A stretch of 64,000 nucleotides of DNA from Janthinobacterium sp. FW305-129 (GCF_020858115.1 NZ_JACYMM010000016.1:1-64000), one strand, 5' to 3'; shown: positions 10,209 through 19,474, counted from the stretch's first letter. The notes: generated by a model not told the origin, from the letters alone. Numbers and translations are program-made.

Positions 10209-10714
10209 GGACGCGCCAGGCGGTACACCACGCTGTCGATATCGTAATGGCGTTCCATGCCCACGTATTGCATGCCCAGGCGCGTCATGACCTTGATCGA
10301 GGCGGCGTTGCCGGGATGGGCCACGGCCACCACTTCGGGCGCGCCGACGACGTCGAACGCATGCGCGACGATGGCATTGGCCGCCTCGCTGGCGTAGCCC
10401 TGGCCCCAGCTGGTCCGCGCCAGGCGCCAGCCGATTTCAAGGGGGTTGGCCCTGTCGCCGGAGAGGTGCTGCAGGCACGCCATGCCCACCAGCTCACCGT
10501 CATCGAGGCGTATCAGCGCCCACCACGAATAGCCCCATTCGGCCCAGCGGCCCATGGTGCGGGCGATGGCCGCGCGCGTCACCTCTTCCGACTCGGGCTG
10601 GCCCGCGTTCAGGTAAGTCATCACCTCGGGATCGGTGTTGAGCGTGCGCATGCGCTCGTAGTGGCTCTCGTTGATCGGTTCCAGGCGCAGGCGCGCCGTC
10701 GTCAGTATGGTCAT
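10205..10714 (-). CDS. GNAT family N-acetyltransferase (RimJ-like)
   Basis: A 169-residue acetyltransferase resembling the RimJ/RimL branch: TTARLRLEPI at the N-terminus, EIGWRLARTSWGQGYASEA as the acetyl-CoA loop region, and a C-terminal strand with TRLGMQYVG. I chose the ATG at 10714 because AAGGAA precedes it by 5 nt and the conserved domain begins at once. Substrate unknown. First gene of the overlapping GNAT-WD40-NIPSNAP operon, immediately downstream of a strong terminator. Confidence 0.9.
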   Translation of the reverse strand: MTILTTARLRLEPINESHYERMRTLNTDPEVMTYLNAGQPESEEVTRAAIARTMGRWAEWGYSWWALIRLDDGELVGMACLQHLSGDRANPLEIGWRLARTSWGQGYASEAANAIVAHAFDVVGAPEVVAVAHPGNAASIKVMTRLGMQYVGMERHYDIDSVVYRLARP

Positions 10715-10730
10715 CGCATTTCCTTGGACG

Positions 10731-10763
10731 AAAAAAAAGACGATACACGATCGTCTTTTTTTT
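10731..10763 (-). terminator. Bidirectional-looking intrinsic terminator
   Basis: Stem GACGAT-ACACG-ATCGTC (10739-10755) is flanked by eight A on one side and eight T on the other. On the minus strand it ends the phosphoribosyltransferase transcript 17 bp after its stop and insulates the GNAT operon. Confidence 0.85.
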
Positions 10764-10779
10764 GCAAGCGCGCACGCAA

Positions 10780-11325
10780 TTACTTGCCTGCTTCGCCCTT
10801 CTTGATCCACGCCGCCAGCTGGTGCGGACGCAGGCCGTCGTAGTCTTCGAACGGCTGATGGATCCACGGATTGTGCGGCAGTTCGTCGAGGAAGTAGTCG
10901 GGACGCACGACGGAGCAGCCTTTGAGCCAGATCACGGCCGATTTGACTTCGGTCACGTCAGGGAAGTTTTCCTTCAGGTGACGCGTGACCTTGTCCAGCG
11001 TGACGCCCGAATCGGCCAGGTCGTCAACCAGCAGGATGCGGCCGGCCAGCGGGCCCTTGGTCATGGTCATGTACTTGGCGATATCGAGGTCGCCGCGCAC
11101 CGTGCCCGCGTCTTCGCGGTAGGAGCTGGTCGACAGGATGGCCAACGGCAAATCAAAGATGCGCGAGAACACGTCGCCGGGACGCACGCCGCCGCGCGCC
11201 AGGCACAATACCTGGTCGAATTTCCAGCCCGATTCGTAGACCTTGAGCGCCAGGCGCTCGATCAGGCGGTGGTACTCTTCCCAGTTGACCCAGAGATGTT
11301 GATCGTTCGATTGTGGGGTAGTCAT
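10780..11325 (-). CDS. Type I phosphoribosyltransferase (xanthine/hypoxanthine PRTase-like)
   Basis: A 181-residue PRTase with the PRPP-binding motif ILLVDDLADSGVTL in its second half and the flexible-loop segment TSSYREDAG. The N-terminus (LWVNWEEYHRLIERLA) resembles bacterial xanthine-guanine PRTase relatives. It probably salvages a purine base to its nucleotide; exact base preference cannot be read from sequence. It lies downstream of purA but a strong terminator (11355-11378) separates them, so it likely has its own promoter in the 66-bp gap or receives read-through. Confidence 0.9.
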   Translation of the reverse strand: MTTPQSNDQHLWVNWEEYHRLIERLALKVYESGWKFDQVLCLARGGVRPGDVFSRIFDLPLAILSTSSYREDAGTVRGDLDIAKYMTMTKGPLAGRILLVDDLADSGVTLDKVTRHLKENFPDVTEVKSAVIWLKGCSVVRPDYFLDELPHNPWIHQPFEDYDGLRPHQLAAWIKKGEAGK

Positions 11326-11354
11326 GATAGTGAAATCTTATTATTAGCGTGATT

Positions 11355-11378
11355 AAAAAAATCCGCCTTGCGGCGGAT
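11355..11378 (-). terminator. Intrinsic terminator after purA
   Basis: On the minus strand, ATCCGCC-GCAA-GGCGGAT followed by a run of T, 14 bp past the purA stop. Confidence 0.9.
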
Positions 11379-11391
11379 TGTGTCCAGCAGC

Positions 11392-12705
11392 TTACTCGAA
11401 TGGGTGGCGCAGCACGATCGTTTCTTCACGATCCGGGCCGGTCGAAACCATGTCCACCGGTACGCCGACCAGTTCTTCGATGCGCTTGATGTAAGCGCGC
11501 GCCGTGGCCGGCAGGGCCGCCAGCGATTTCGCGCCGACCGTGCTTTCCGTCCAGCCCGGCATCTCTTCGTACACCGGTACGCAACGGGCGGCTTCTTCAG
11601 CGCCCGATGGGAAGATGTCCGTGGCGACGCCGTCGATGGTGTAGCCGGTGCACAGTTTCAGCGTTTCGATACCGTCCAGCACGTCCAGCTTGGTCAGGCA
11701 CATGCCCGTCACGCCGTTGATCTGCACGGAGCGGCGCAGCAAGGCGGCGTCGAACCAGCCGCAGCGGCGGGCACGGCCCGTCACGGTGCCGAATTCATGG
11801 CCGACTTGTGCCAGGTGGTGGCCGACGCCCGCATCCGTTGGCAGTTCCGAAGGGAACGGGCCGGAACCGACGCGCGTCGTGTAAGCCTTGGTGATGCCCA
11901 TGATGTAGTGCAGCATGCCAGGACCGACACCCGAACCGGCGGCGGCATTGCCGGCCACGCAGTTCGACGAGGTGACGAACGGATAGGTGCCGTGGTCGAC
12001 GTCGAGCAGGGAACCCTGCGCGCCTTCGAACAGCAGGTTCGCGCCGGCCTTGTGCGCCTTGTACAGCGCGCTCGATACGTCGGTGACCATCGGACGCAGA
12101 CGCGGCACATAGGCCAGCGCGTCGTCGAGGGTCTTCTGATAGTCGACTTTCGGCGCCTTCAGGTAGTTTTCCAGCACGAAGTTGTGGTAATCGAGGTTTT
12201 CGGCCAGCTTTTCGGCAAAGCGCTTCTCGTTCAGCAGGTCGGCGATACGGATCGCGCGGCGCGCCACCTTGTCTTCGTAGGCCGGGCCGATGCCCTTGCC
12301 GGTGGTGCCGATCTTCGCATCGCCACGCTTGGCTTCACGCGCCAGGTCGATCGCGGTGTGGTAAGGCAGGATCACAGGCGCCGCGTCCGACACTTTCAGG
12401 CGCGAGGCGACTTCGACGCCGACCGCTTCGAGCTTGTCGATTTCGCGCAGCACGTCCGGCACGGAAACGACTACGCCGTTACCGATGTAGCAGGCAACGC
12501 CTGGACGCATGATGCCCGACGGGATCAGCTGCAGCGCGGTTTTCACGCCGCCGATGACCAGCGTGTGGCCTGCATTGTGGCCGCCCTGGAAGCGCACCAC
12601 GCCTTGGGCGTGATCGGTCAACCAATCGACGATCTTGCCTTTACCTTCATCGCCCCATTGGGTGCCGATGACAACAACGTTCTTTGCCATAATTTTCTTT
12701 GACAT
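11392..12705 (-). CDS. purA: Adenylosuccinate synthetase
   Basis: GTP-dependent ligation of IMP and aspartate, the first committed step to AMP. The protein has the diagnostic N-terminal loop GTQWGDEGKGK, HNAGHT, and near the C-terminus TGRARRCGWFDA. ATG 12705 gives 437 residues and has AGGT 7 nt upstream; ATG 12690 (MAKNVVV) is also credible and closer to the usual N-terminus. The start lies immediately after the hisZ stop, so hisZ and purA are coupled. Confidence 0.97.
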   Translation of the reverse strand: MSKKIMAKNVVVIGTQWGDEGKGKIVDWLTDHAQGVVRFQGGHNAGHTLVIGGVKTALQLIPSGIMRPGVACYIGNGVVVSVPDVLREIDKLEAVGVEVASRLKVSDAAPVILPYHTAIDLAREAKRGDAKIGTTGKGIGPAYEDKVARRAIRIADLLNEKRFAEKLAENLDYHNFVLENYLKAPKVDYQKTLDDALAYVPRLRPMVTDVSSALYKAHKAGANLLFEGAQGSLLDVDHGTYPFVTSSNCVAGNAAAGSGVGPGMLHYIMGITKAYTTRVGSGPFPSELPTDAGVGHHLAQVGHEFGTVTGRARRCGWFDAALLRRSVQINGVTGMCLTKLDVLDGIETLKLCTGYTIDGVATDIFPSGAEEAARCVPVYEEMPGWTESTVGAKSLAALPATARAYIKRIEELVGVPVDMVSTGPDREETIVLRHPFE

Positions 12706-12708
12706 CAC

Positions 12709-13869
12709 TCAACCTAAGTTTTTAAGAATCCAGCTACTACCATTATCGGCAAGTACCAGCACGCGATCGCACTCGAACTCGTCTTGTTCATTACTGTGAC
12801 CCGGCATGCTCTGGATCACGACCTCGCCCGCCTTGCGCAACTCGGCGATTTTTTCCTTCAATTCTGGCGCACTGCCCCACGGCGCGCGGATCGAATGCTT
12901 CCGTTCCGCGGTCGGCAACAGGCGCGCCAGTTCGCGCAAATCGAGCGAGAAGCCGGTCGCGGGACGTGCCCGGCCGAACGCTTCGCCGACGTGGTCATAA
13001 CGGCCGCCGCGCGCAACCGCGTTCGGCAAGCCAGGTACATACAGCGCAAACATCGCGCCACTTTCATATTGGTAGCCGCGCAGGTCGGCCAGGTCAATCG
13101 CCACTTCGGCGCGGCCCAGGGCCGATCCTGCCAGCGCGGCCAGTTCGGCCAGCGCTTTCAGCACGCCCGGCAGCGGCGGCAGCACTTCGCGCGCACGTGC
13201 CAGCACGTCGATGTCGCCGTACAGGTTCGGCAAGGCCAGCAGCGCATCGCGCGTGACGGCGTCGTAACCGGCAGTCAGGGCGCGCAGGCCAGGCGCATCT
13301 TTCGCGCGCAGCAGGCTGTACAGCGCAGCTTCGTCGCGCACGGCGTTCGCGTCTTGCGCAATGATAGCGCGCAACAGGCCGACGTGCGACAAATCCAGGC
13401 GCACGCTGTCGAAACCGGCCAGCGCCAGCGACGCGAGCGCCAGTTCCTGGATCTCGGCATCCGCTTCCAGGCCGGCGTGGCCATAGATTTCGGCGCCGAT
13501 CTGCAGCGGTTCGCGGGTGGAGTGCAGGCCCGACGGACGGGTATGCAGCACGCTGCCGGCATAGCACAGGCGGGTGACGGTGGCACGGTTGAGCAGGTGC
13601 GCGTCGATGCGCGCCACTTGCGTCGTCATGTCGGCGCGCAGGCCGAGCATGCGGCCCGACAGCTGGTCGACCAGTTTGAACGTGCGCAGGTCGGTATCCT
13701 TGCCAGCGCCGGTCATCAGCGATTCCAGATACTCGAGCAGCGGCGGCATCACCAGTTCATATCCGTACAGACGGAAATTATCCAGCATGAGGCGGCGCAG
13801 CTCTTCGATCTTGCGCGCTTCCGACGGCAGAACATCGGCAATATTTTCGGGCAAAAGCCAATTCGGCAT
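12709..13869 (-). CDS. hisZ: ATP phosphoribosyltransferase regulatory subunit
   Basis: HisRS-like paralogue without tRNA charging, which partners the short form of HisG to catalyse and feedback-regulate the first step of histidine synthesis. The 386-residue protein begins MPNWLLPENIADVLP, a typical HisZ start, and carries class II synthetase-like motifs such as LGLRADMTTQVARIDAH and YAGSVLHTRPSGLHS. Upstream in-frame codons to 13938 lack conservation. It lies 2-3 bp upstream of purA, away from the rest of the his operon, as in other Betaproteobacteria. The true HisRS is at 21429. Confidence 0.95.
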   Translation of the reverse strand: MPNWLLPENIADVLPSEARKIEELRRLMLDNFRLYGYELVMPPLLEYLESLMTGAGKDTDLRTFKLVDQLSGRMLGLRADMTTQVARIDAHLLNRATVTRLCYAGSVLHTRPSGLHSTREPLQIGAEIYGHAGLEADAEIQELALASLALAGFDSVRLDLSHVGLLRAIIAQDANAVRDEAALYSLLRAKDAPGLRALTAGYDAVTRDALLALPNLYGDIDVLARAREVLPPLPGVLKALAELAALAGSALGRAEVAIDLADLRGYQYESGAMFALYVPGLPNAVARGGRYDHVGEAFGRARPATGFSLDLRELARLLPTAERKHSIRAPWGSAPELKEKIAELRKAGEVVIQSMPGHSNEQDEFECDRVLVLADNGSSWILKNLG

Positions 13870-14059
13870 GAGGGAGCGAGATACGGAAGAAAGTTGAAAA
13901 AATGCATCATGCGAGGCAGCGGCGGGCGCGCCAGGCAAGAGGCCGAACCTGATATTTTACGCGAAAACACGGGCCTTTAGGGATAAGTTGTCCGAATCGC
14001 TGCCGCACAGCCCTAAAAACACCGCATTTTACGCCTTCCCGCAACAGCTTGGCAGGCAC

Positions 14060-14093
14060 AAAAAAAACGGGGCCGGCATCGATGCCGGCCCCG
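14060..14093 (-). terminator. Strong intrinsic terminator after hflC
   Basis: Perfect 12-bp stem (CGGGGCCGGCAT with ATGCCGGCCCCG, 14068-14093) followed on the minus strand by eight T (14060-14067). It separates the hfq-hflXKC unit from hisZ-purA. Confidence 0.95.
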
Positions 14094-14139
14094 CTGCTGC
14101 CGCCCCCGTCCTTGCGGCCCGGTGCAGTGCGATGCTGCC

Positions 14140-15027
14140 TTACTTCTTGGACGGAGCGGCCGTGCCGTTACCCTTGAAGTACTTGAAGAATTCCGAGCTC
14201 GGATCGACCACCATCACGTCACCCTTGTCCTTGAAGGTGGCGCGGTAGGCTTCCAGGCTGCGGTAGAACTTGTAGAACTCCGGATTCTTGCCAAACGCTT
14301 CCGCATAGATCTGCGACGCCTTGGCATCGCCCTCGCCGCGGATCTTCTCGGCTTCGCGGTAGGCTTCGGCCAGGATCACCGTGCGCTGCTTGTCGGCGTC
14401 GGCGCGGATTTTCTCGGAGTCGGCCGAACCGGTCGAACGCAGTTCATTCGCCACACGCACGCGCTCGGACTTCATGCGCTCGTACACGGAGTTGTTGATC
14501 TGCTCGACGTAGTCGACGCGTTTCAGGCGCACGTCGACGATGCCCACGCCGATGGCCTCGGCCTCGGCCGCCACCTTGGCCTTGATCGCCTGCATCACCT
14601 TGCCACGCTCGCCCGAGATCACTTCGCGCACCGTGCGCTTGGTGATTTCATCGTTCAGCGCGGCCTTGACGATTTGCGACATGCGGTTGCGGGCGCGGCT
14701 TTCATCGCCGCCGAAGCTGCGGAAATAGGTCTTCGGATTGACGATGCGCCACTTCACATACGCGTCGACGAGGATGTTCTTCTTCTCGGCCGTGATGAAG
14801 CGTTCCGGCTCCGGCGTGTCCAGGGTCAGGATGCGCTTGTCCAGGTAGATGACGTTCTGGAACGGCGGCGGCAGCTTGAAATACAGGCCCGGCGCGCTGA
14901 TGACTTCCTTGACTTCACCGAGGGCGAAGACGACCGCGTATTTACGCTGATCGACGACGAACACGGTCGAGGACAAGAGCATGATCGCGATAAAGCCCGC
15001 GATCAGGGCGGCGACGATACGGTTCAT
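14140..15027 (-). CDS. hflC: Protease modulator HflC (SPFH/prohibitin family)
   Basis: Inner-membrane subunit of the HflKC cage that encloses and modulates FtsH. The 295-residue protein has one N-terminal membrane helix (about 5-25), then the SPFH domain beginning VDQRKYAVVFALGEVKEV, and a long helical C-terminal region rich in Ala/Glu (EAEAIGVGIVDVRLKRVDY, AYREAEKIRGEGDAKA). Its ATG overlaps the hflK stop by one base (TAATG), so translation is coupled. Confidence 0.97.
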   Translation of the reverse strand: MNRIVAALIAGFIAIMLLSSTVFVVDQRKYAVVFALGEVKEVISAPGLYFKLPPPFQNVIYLDKRILTLDTPEPERFITAEKKNILVDAYVKWRIVNPKTYFRSFGGDESRARNRMSQIVKAALNDEITKRTVREVISGERGKVMQAIKAKVAAEAEAIGVGIVDVRLKRVDYVEQINNSVYERMKSERVRVANELRSTGSADSEKIRADADKQRTVILAEAYREAEKIRGEGDAKASQIYAEAFGKNPEFYKFYRSLEAYRATFKDKGDVMVVDPSSEFFKYFKGNGTAAPSKK

Positions 15028-16322
15028 TAGCGGCTCTCCCGTTCACGCGAAGAGCGGCTGTCGCGACGCGAATTGACTTCTACTGTCTGCATGGCTTCCT
15101 GTGGCATTACGGTATTGGCTGCGGGTGCGGCCGCTGCGGCGCGCGCTGCCGCGGCCGAGGCGTCCGACGCCGCCTGCTGGGCGATCAACTTGTCGAGCGG
15201 CAGGTACAGCAGATTGCTGCCCGTCTTCGCGTCGACCATGACCTTGCTGGCGCTGCTGAACACTTGCTGCATCGTTTCCAGGTACATGCGGTCGCGCGTG
15301 ACGGCCGGCGCCTTCTGGTATTCGACCAGCACCTGCTTGAAGCGCGACGCATTACCTTCGGAGTTCTCAGTCACCATGGCCCGGTAGGCCTCGGCTTCCT
15401 GCAGCAGGCGGAATGCTGAGCCGCGTGCTTTTGGAATGACGTCATTGGCGTAGGCCTGGCCTTCATTCTTCTGGCGCTCACGGTCCTGGCCTGCCTTGAC
15501 GGCATCGTCGAAGGCGGCTTGCACCTGCTCCGGCGGCTGCACGGCCTGCATCGTCACATTGTTAATCAACACGCCAGCCTTGTAACCATCAAGAATCTGC
15601 TGCATCAATTTCTGCGTGTCAAAGGCCACTTTCTCGCGACCTTCATACAGCACGAAGTCCATCTTGCTGCGGCCGACCACTTCGCGGATCGCCGTCTCGG
15701 CGACCTGGCGCAGGGTGTCTTCCTGGTCGCGCACGCTGAACAGCCATTCCACCGGATCTTTCAAGGTGTACTGCACCGCGAACTGGATATCGATGATGTT
15801 TTCATCATCCGTCAGCATCAGCGACTCGCTGGCCTGCTTGTTGCGCAGCGACTGGCGGTAACCCACTTCCACCGTGCGCACCTGCGACACGTTGACGGTT
15901 TCATCGGTCTGGAACGGATACGGCCAGCGCCAGTTGAGACCGGCCGGCGCCGTGCGCGTGTATTGGCCAAACGTCAGCACCACGCCGCTCTGGCCCTCTT
16001 GCACGATAAAGGCGCCGCTGGCGAGCCAGATGAAGACGGCGATCACGCCGACCACGCCGGCGGTGATGCCGGCGCCCTTCATGTCGGGACGCGGGCCGCT
16101 GCCGCCACCGTTGTTATTGCCGCCGTTGTCGGGACGGTTCTTCTGTCCGAAAAACGCGTTCAGGCGCTGATTGAAATCGCGCCACAGCTGATCGAGGTCC
16201 GGCGGACCTTCGCCGGGCTTTTTGCCTTCTTGGGCTTTCTTGCCGTCGTCCTTGCGATTGCCCCAGCGGGGATCGTTCAGGGACAACTTCAAGCCTGTTT
16301 TTTTGAGTAGGGAGACAAGCAT
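15027..16322 (-). CDS. hflK: Protease modulator HflK (SPFH/prohibitin family)
   Basis: Partner of HflC in the FtsH-modulating membrane cage. The 431-residue protein has a cytoplasmic Gly/Pro/Asn-rich N-terminus (about 20-80, containing DLDQLWRDFNQRLNAFFG), one membrane helix (about 86-108), the SPFH domain (VQEGQSGVVLTFGQY onward), coiled-coil helices, and an Ala-rich C-terminal tail ending in an Arg/Ser-rich segment. It starts 2 bp after the hflX stop. Confidence 0.97.
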   Translation of the reverse strand: MLVSLLKKTGLKLSLNDPRWGNRKDDGKKAQEGKKPGEGPPDLDQLWRDFNQRLNAFFGQKNRPDNGGNNNGGGSGPRPDMKGAGITAGVVGVIAVFIWLASGAFIVQEGQSGVVLTFGQYTRTAPAGLNWRWPYPFQTDETVNVSQVRTVEVGYRQSLRNKQASESLMLTDDENIIDIQFAVQYTLKDPVEWLFSVRDQEDTLRQVAETAIREVVGRSKMDFVLYEGREKVAFDTQKLMQQILDGYKAGVLINNVTMQAVQPPEQVQAAFDDAVKAGQDRERQKNEGQAYANDVIPKARGSAFRLLQEAEAYRAMVTENSEGNASRFKQVLVEYQKAPAVTRDRMYLETMQQVFSSASKVMVDAKTGSNLLYLPLDKLIAQQAASDASAAAARAAAAAPAANTVMPQEAMQTVEVNSRRDSRSSRERESR

Positions 16323-16324
16323 AA

Positions 16325-17545
16325 CTATCGTGTTCCGACTTGGGAGTGGGTGGAAATCCTATCGTCCTCGCCAGGCTCTTCGTCCTGGTCCGGGGCGGCG
16401 CCATCGTGCTGGTCGTACTGACCGTCAAACTGATCTTCCTGTGCTTCATCGTTCTGGTACAGATGGGCCGAACCGGGCGCCTTCCTGGCCATCTCGACGA
16501 TCGCATCGCGCAGCAGGTCGAGCCCGCTACCCTTCTGCGCACTGACGAACACGCGACTGATCGTAGCATATTCGTCGCGCTCCACCGAAGGCTCCAGCCC
16601 GGCCGCATCGATCTTGTTCCACACGAGGATTTGCGGAATATGATCGGCGCCGATCTCTTTCAAGACCAGGTTGACCTGCTCGATCTGCTCCATGCGCACC
16701 GGCGACGCGGCGTCGACGACGTGCAGCAGCAGATCGGCATGGATGGTTTCTTCGAGCGTGGCGCGGAAAGCAGCCACCAGCTGATGCGGCAATTCGCGCA
16801 CGAAGCCGACCGTGTCGGAGATCACCACATTGCCCACTTCCTGGCCCAGGTAAACCCGGCGCGAGGTGGTGTCCAGGGTGGCGAACAGCTGGTCGGCGAC
16901 GTACACGCCGGCCTTGGTCACGGCATTGAACAGGGTCGACTTGCCGGCATTGGTATAGCCGACGAGGGACACGGAGAATGTGTGATTGCGGCCGCGCGCG
17001 CGGCGCTGCGTTTCGCGCTGCTTGTGCAGCTTTTCCAGACGGGCGCGCAAGGACTTGACGCGCTCGCCGATCAGCCGGCGGTCGGTCTCGAGCTGCGTCT
17101 CGCCGGGACCGCGCAAGCCGATACCGCCCTTTTGCCGTTCCAGGTGGGTCCAGCCGCGGATCAGGCGCGTGGCCAGATGCTGCAGCTGGGCCAGCTCGAC
17201 CTGCAGCTTGCCCTCGTGGCTCTTGGCGCGCTGCGCGAAGATGTCGAGGATCAGGCTGGTACGGTCGAGCACGCGCACATTCAGGCGCTTTTCCAGATTG
17301 CGCTGCTGGGCGGGCGAGAGGGCGTGATTGAAGATGACGATTTCCAGGCCATCGTTGACGACGGCGTCGCCAATTTCATCGGCCTTGCCGCTGCCGACGA
17401 AATACGCGGAATCGGGACTGGAACGCTTGGCCGTGATGGTGGAAATCGGATCCGCACCAGCCGAACGCGACAACAGCATGAGTTCCTCCATGCTGGCGGC
17501 GAAGTCGCTGTGACCGAAGTCAACCCCGACTAGTGCCGCGCGCAT
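16325..17545 (-). CDS. hflX: Ribosome-splitting GTPase HflX
   Basis: Obg-HflX family GTPase that rescues stalled ribosomes, notably after heat stress. Residues 1-185 form the HflX domain with a Gly-rich motif (GGIGLRGPGETQLETDRR) and a helical hairpin; the G domain follows with GYTNAGKST (196-204), DTVGF and NKID. The last 35 or so residues are an acidic, Gln/Asp-rich tail (DEAQEDQFDGQYDQ...), longer than the E. coli-type ending and probably disordered. It follows hfq by 114 bp, the classic hfq-hflX-hflK-hflC order. Confidence 0.97.
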   Translation of the reverse strand: MRAALVGVDFGHSDFAASMEELMLLSRSAGADPISTITAKRSSPDSAYFVGSGKADEIGDAVVNDGLEIVIFNHALSPAQQRNLEKRLNVRVLDRTSLILDIFAQRAKSHEGKLQVELAQLQHLATRLIRGWTHLERQKGGIGLRGPGETQLETDRRLIGERVKSLRARLEKLHKQRETQRRARGRNHTFSVSLVGYTNAGKSTLFNAVTKAGVYVADQLFATLDTTSRRVYLGQEVGNVVISDTVGFVRELPHQLVAAFRATLEETIHADLLLHVVDAASPVRMEQIEQVNLVLKEIGADHIPQILVWNKIDAAGLEPSVERDEYATISRVFVSAQKGSGLDLLRDAIVEMARKAPGSAHLYQNDEAQEDQFDGQYDQHDGAAPDQDEEPGEDDRISTHSQVGTR

Positions 17546-17659
17546 GATGGCATCTGATGAGTTGCGGCGGACGCCGACGCCGATGCAAACGCATCAGCGC
17601 CGCTGGCGCGGACGGGGGCGATGGAGGGTGAAAGGCGCTGGGCCGTCAAGCTCAACGCT

Positions 17660-17896
17660 TTACTCCGCTTCAGATTCAATATTGAGATTGACGGCACGGG
17701 CCGGCACCACTGTCGAGATGGCATGCTTGTACACCATCTGCGTAACCGTATTGCGCAGCAATACGACATATTGATCGAACGATTCGATATGGCCCTGCAA
17801 TTTAATGCCATTGACCAGGTAGATCGAGACAGGAACATGCTCTTTGCGTAATGCATTGAGGAATGGGTCTTGTAACAGTTGCCCTTTGTTGCTCAT
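17660..17896 (-). CDS. hfq: RNA chaperone Hfq
   Basis: Sm-like hexameric RNA chaperone that pairs small RNAs with mRNAs. The 78-residue protein has the canonical start MSNKGQLLQDPFLNALRKE, Sm1 (VSIYLVNGIKLQGHIESFDQY) and Sm2 (YKHAISTVVP) motifs, and a very short C-terminal tail (about 10 residues), as in many Betaproteobacteria. CGGAG precedes the ATG. The 227 bp to der carry its probable promoter and a small palindrome (CTTGATTTCAAG). Confidence 0.99.
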   Translation of the reverse strand: MSNKGQLLQDPFLNALRKEHVPVSIYLVNGIKLQGHIESFDQYVVLLRNTVTQMVYKHAISTVVPARAVNLNIESEAE

Positions 17897-18081
17897 AACA
17901 GCTCCGTTGTTTATGTTGTTGTGTAAGAATTGGAGGCGACTCGCTTGATTTCAAGTGCTCTCACACCTTTCAAAGAAAGAAAGATGCGTCATAGCTACTG
18001 TAACCTGTTTTCGCGATCGCTGTCGCGCATGGCGCATTAACACTTTATTATTTCCGTGCAAAAGCCATTGAATTGGCTGTC

Positions 18082-18106
18082 GGCGCCGCATTATCTCTGC
18101 GGCGCC
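18082..18106 (-). terminator. Stem-loop after der (weak terminator)
   Basis: GGCGCCGCA and TGCGGCGCC form a perfect 9-bp stem with a 7-nt loop, 17 bp past the der stop on the minus strand. No T-run follows directly, but a second small hairpin (AGCCA-ATTCA-TGGCT) with TTTT lies just beyond. Confidence 0.5.
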
Positions 18107-18123
18107 TTAATATGCACTTAATT

Positions 18124-19470
18124 TTACTTGCTTGGCGTGCGTGCAAACGGATTTTTACCCGTACGCAGTTCGATGCGCAGCGGCGTGCCGACCAGGGCAA
18201 ACGTATCGCGGAAATGCTTTTCCAGATAACGCTTGTACGGATCGCCAACGGCGTCGAGCGCATTGCCGTGAATAACGATCACAGGCGGGTTCATGCCGCC
18301 CTGGTGGGCATAGCGCAGCTTCGGACGGATCGAGCCCTTGCGGCGCGGTTCCTGCTTCTCCACGGCCTCGATCAGGGCGCGCGTCAGCTTCGGTGTCGAC
18401 AGGTCGCACATGGCGGCCGCGTAGGCGGCGTTGAGCGATTTCATCAGTGGACCGATGTTGGTGCCTTTCAGCGCCGAAATGAAATGCATCTGCGCGAACG
18501 ACAGGAAATCGAGCTTGCGGTCGATATCGATCTTGATTTCATCGCGCTGGTGCGATTGCAAACCATCCCATTTGTTCACGGCCACGACCAGCGCGCGGCC
18601 CGATTCCAGGATGAAGCCGGCGATATGCGCGTCCTGCTCGGAAATATCCTGCTGCGCGTCGAGCATCAGCACGACCACGTTGGCTTCGGAAATCGACTGC
18701 AGCGTTTTCACCACCGAGAATTTCTCGATCGCTTCAAACACCTTGCCGCGGCGGCGGATACCGGCCGTGTCGATCAAGGTGTATTGCTGGCCATCGCGCT
18801 CGAACGGAATCTCGATCGAGTCGCGCGTCGTGCCCGGCATGTCGAAGGCGATCACGCGCTCTTCGCCCAGCAGGGTGTTGATCAAGGTCGACTTGCCCAC
18901 GTTCGGACGGCCGACGAGGGCGATCTTGATGCCGCGGTCGGTCTTTTCCAGCTCTTCAGGCTCATCCGGACGCTGCGCGAACGCCAGGTCCAGCATCACT
19001 TCGACGAGGTCGTTGACGCCGTCGCCGTGCGCCGACGAGATCGCATACGGATCGCCCATGCCCAATTCATAGAATTCGGACACGACGGCCGTGTAGCGCA
19101 TGCCTTCGCTTTTATTAACCACCAGCAAGACCGGACGGCCGCTCTTGCGCAGGAAGTCGACGATGGTCTTGTCATGCGGGGTCAGGCCCTGACGGCCGTC
19201 CACGATGAACACCACCACGTCGGCCTCGGCCACGGCCTGCTTGGTCTGCAGTGCCATCTGGTGCATGATGCCTTCCTTGGCGACGGGTTCGAAACCACCC
19301 GTATCGATGACCAGGAAGGGACGTTCGCCGACACGGCCTTCACCATAGTGACGATCGCGCGTCAACCCAGGCAAATCCGCCACCAGCGCATCGCGCGAGC
19401 GGGTCAGACGATTGAATAAAGTCGATTTCCCAACATTGGGTCGACCTACTAGTGCAATTACCGGCTTCAT
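18124..19470 (-). CDS. der: Ribosome biogenesis GTPase Der (EngA)
   Basis: Tandem-GTPase protein needed for 50S subunit maturation. The first G domain has GRPNVGKST at 9-17, and the second copy of GRPNVGKST is near residue 190. Each is followed by its own DxxG (DLPG, DMPG) and NKxD-type (NKSE, NKWD) motifs. A KH-like C-terminal domain closes with HGN-ALD-VGDPYKRYLE. At 448 residues it is the usual length. It begins 4 bp after the bamB stop. Confidence 0.99.
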   Translation of the reverse strand: MKPVIALVGRPNVGKSTLFNRLTRSRDALVADLPGLTRDRHYGEGRVGERPFLVIDTGGFEPVAKEGIMHQMALQTKQAVAEADVVVFIVDGRQGLTPHDKTIVDFLRKSGRPVLLVVNKSEGMRYTAVVSEFYELGMGDPYAISSAHGDGVNDLVEVMLDLAFAQRPDEPEELEKTDRGIKIALVGRPNVGKSTLINTLLGEERVIAFDMPGTTRDSIEIPFERDGQQYTLIDTAGIRRRGKVFEAIEKFSVVKTLQSISEANVVVLMLDAQQDISEQDAHIAGFILESGRALVVAVNKWDGLQSHQRDEIKIDIDRKLDFLSFAQMHFISALKGTNIGPLMKSLNAAYAAAMCDLSTPKLTRALIEAVEKQEPRRKGSIRPKLRYAHQGGMNPPVIVIHGNALDAVGDPYKRYLEKHFRDTFALVGTPLRIELRTGKNPFARTPSK

Positions 19471-19474
19471 TGTA

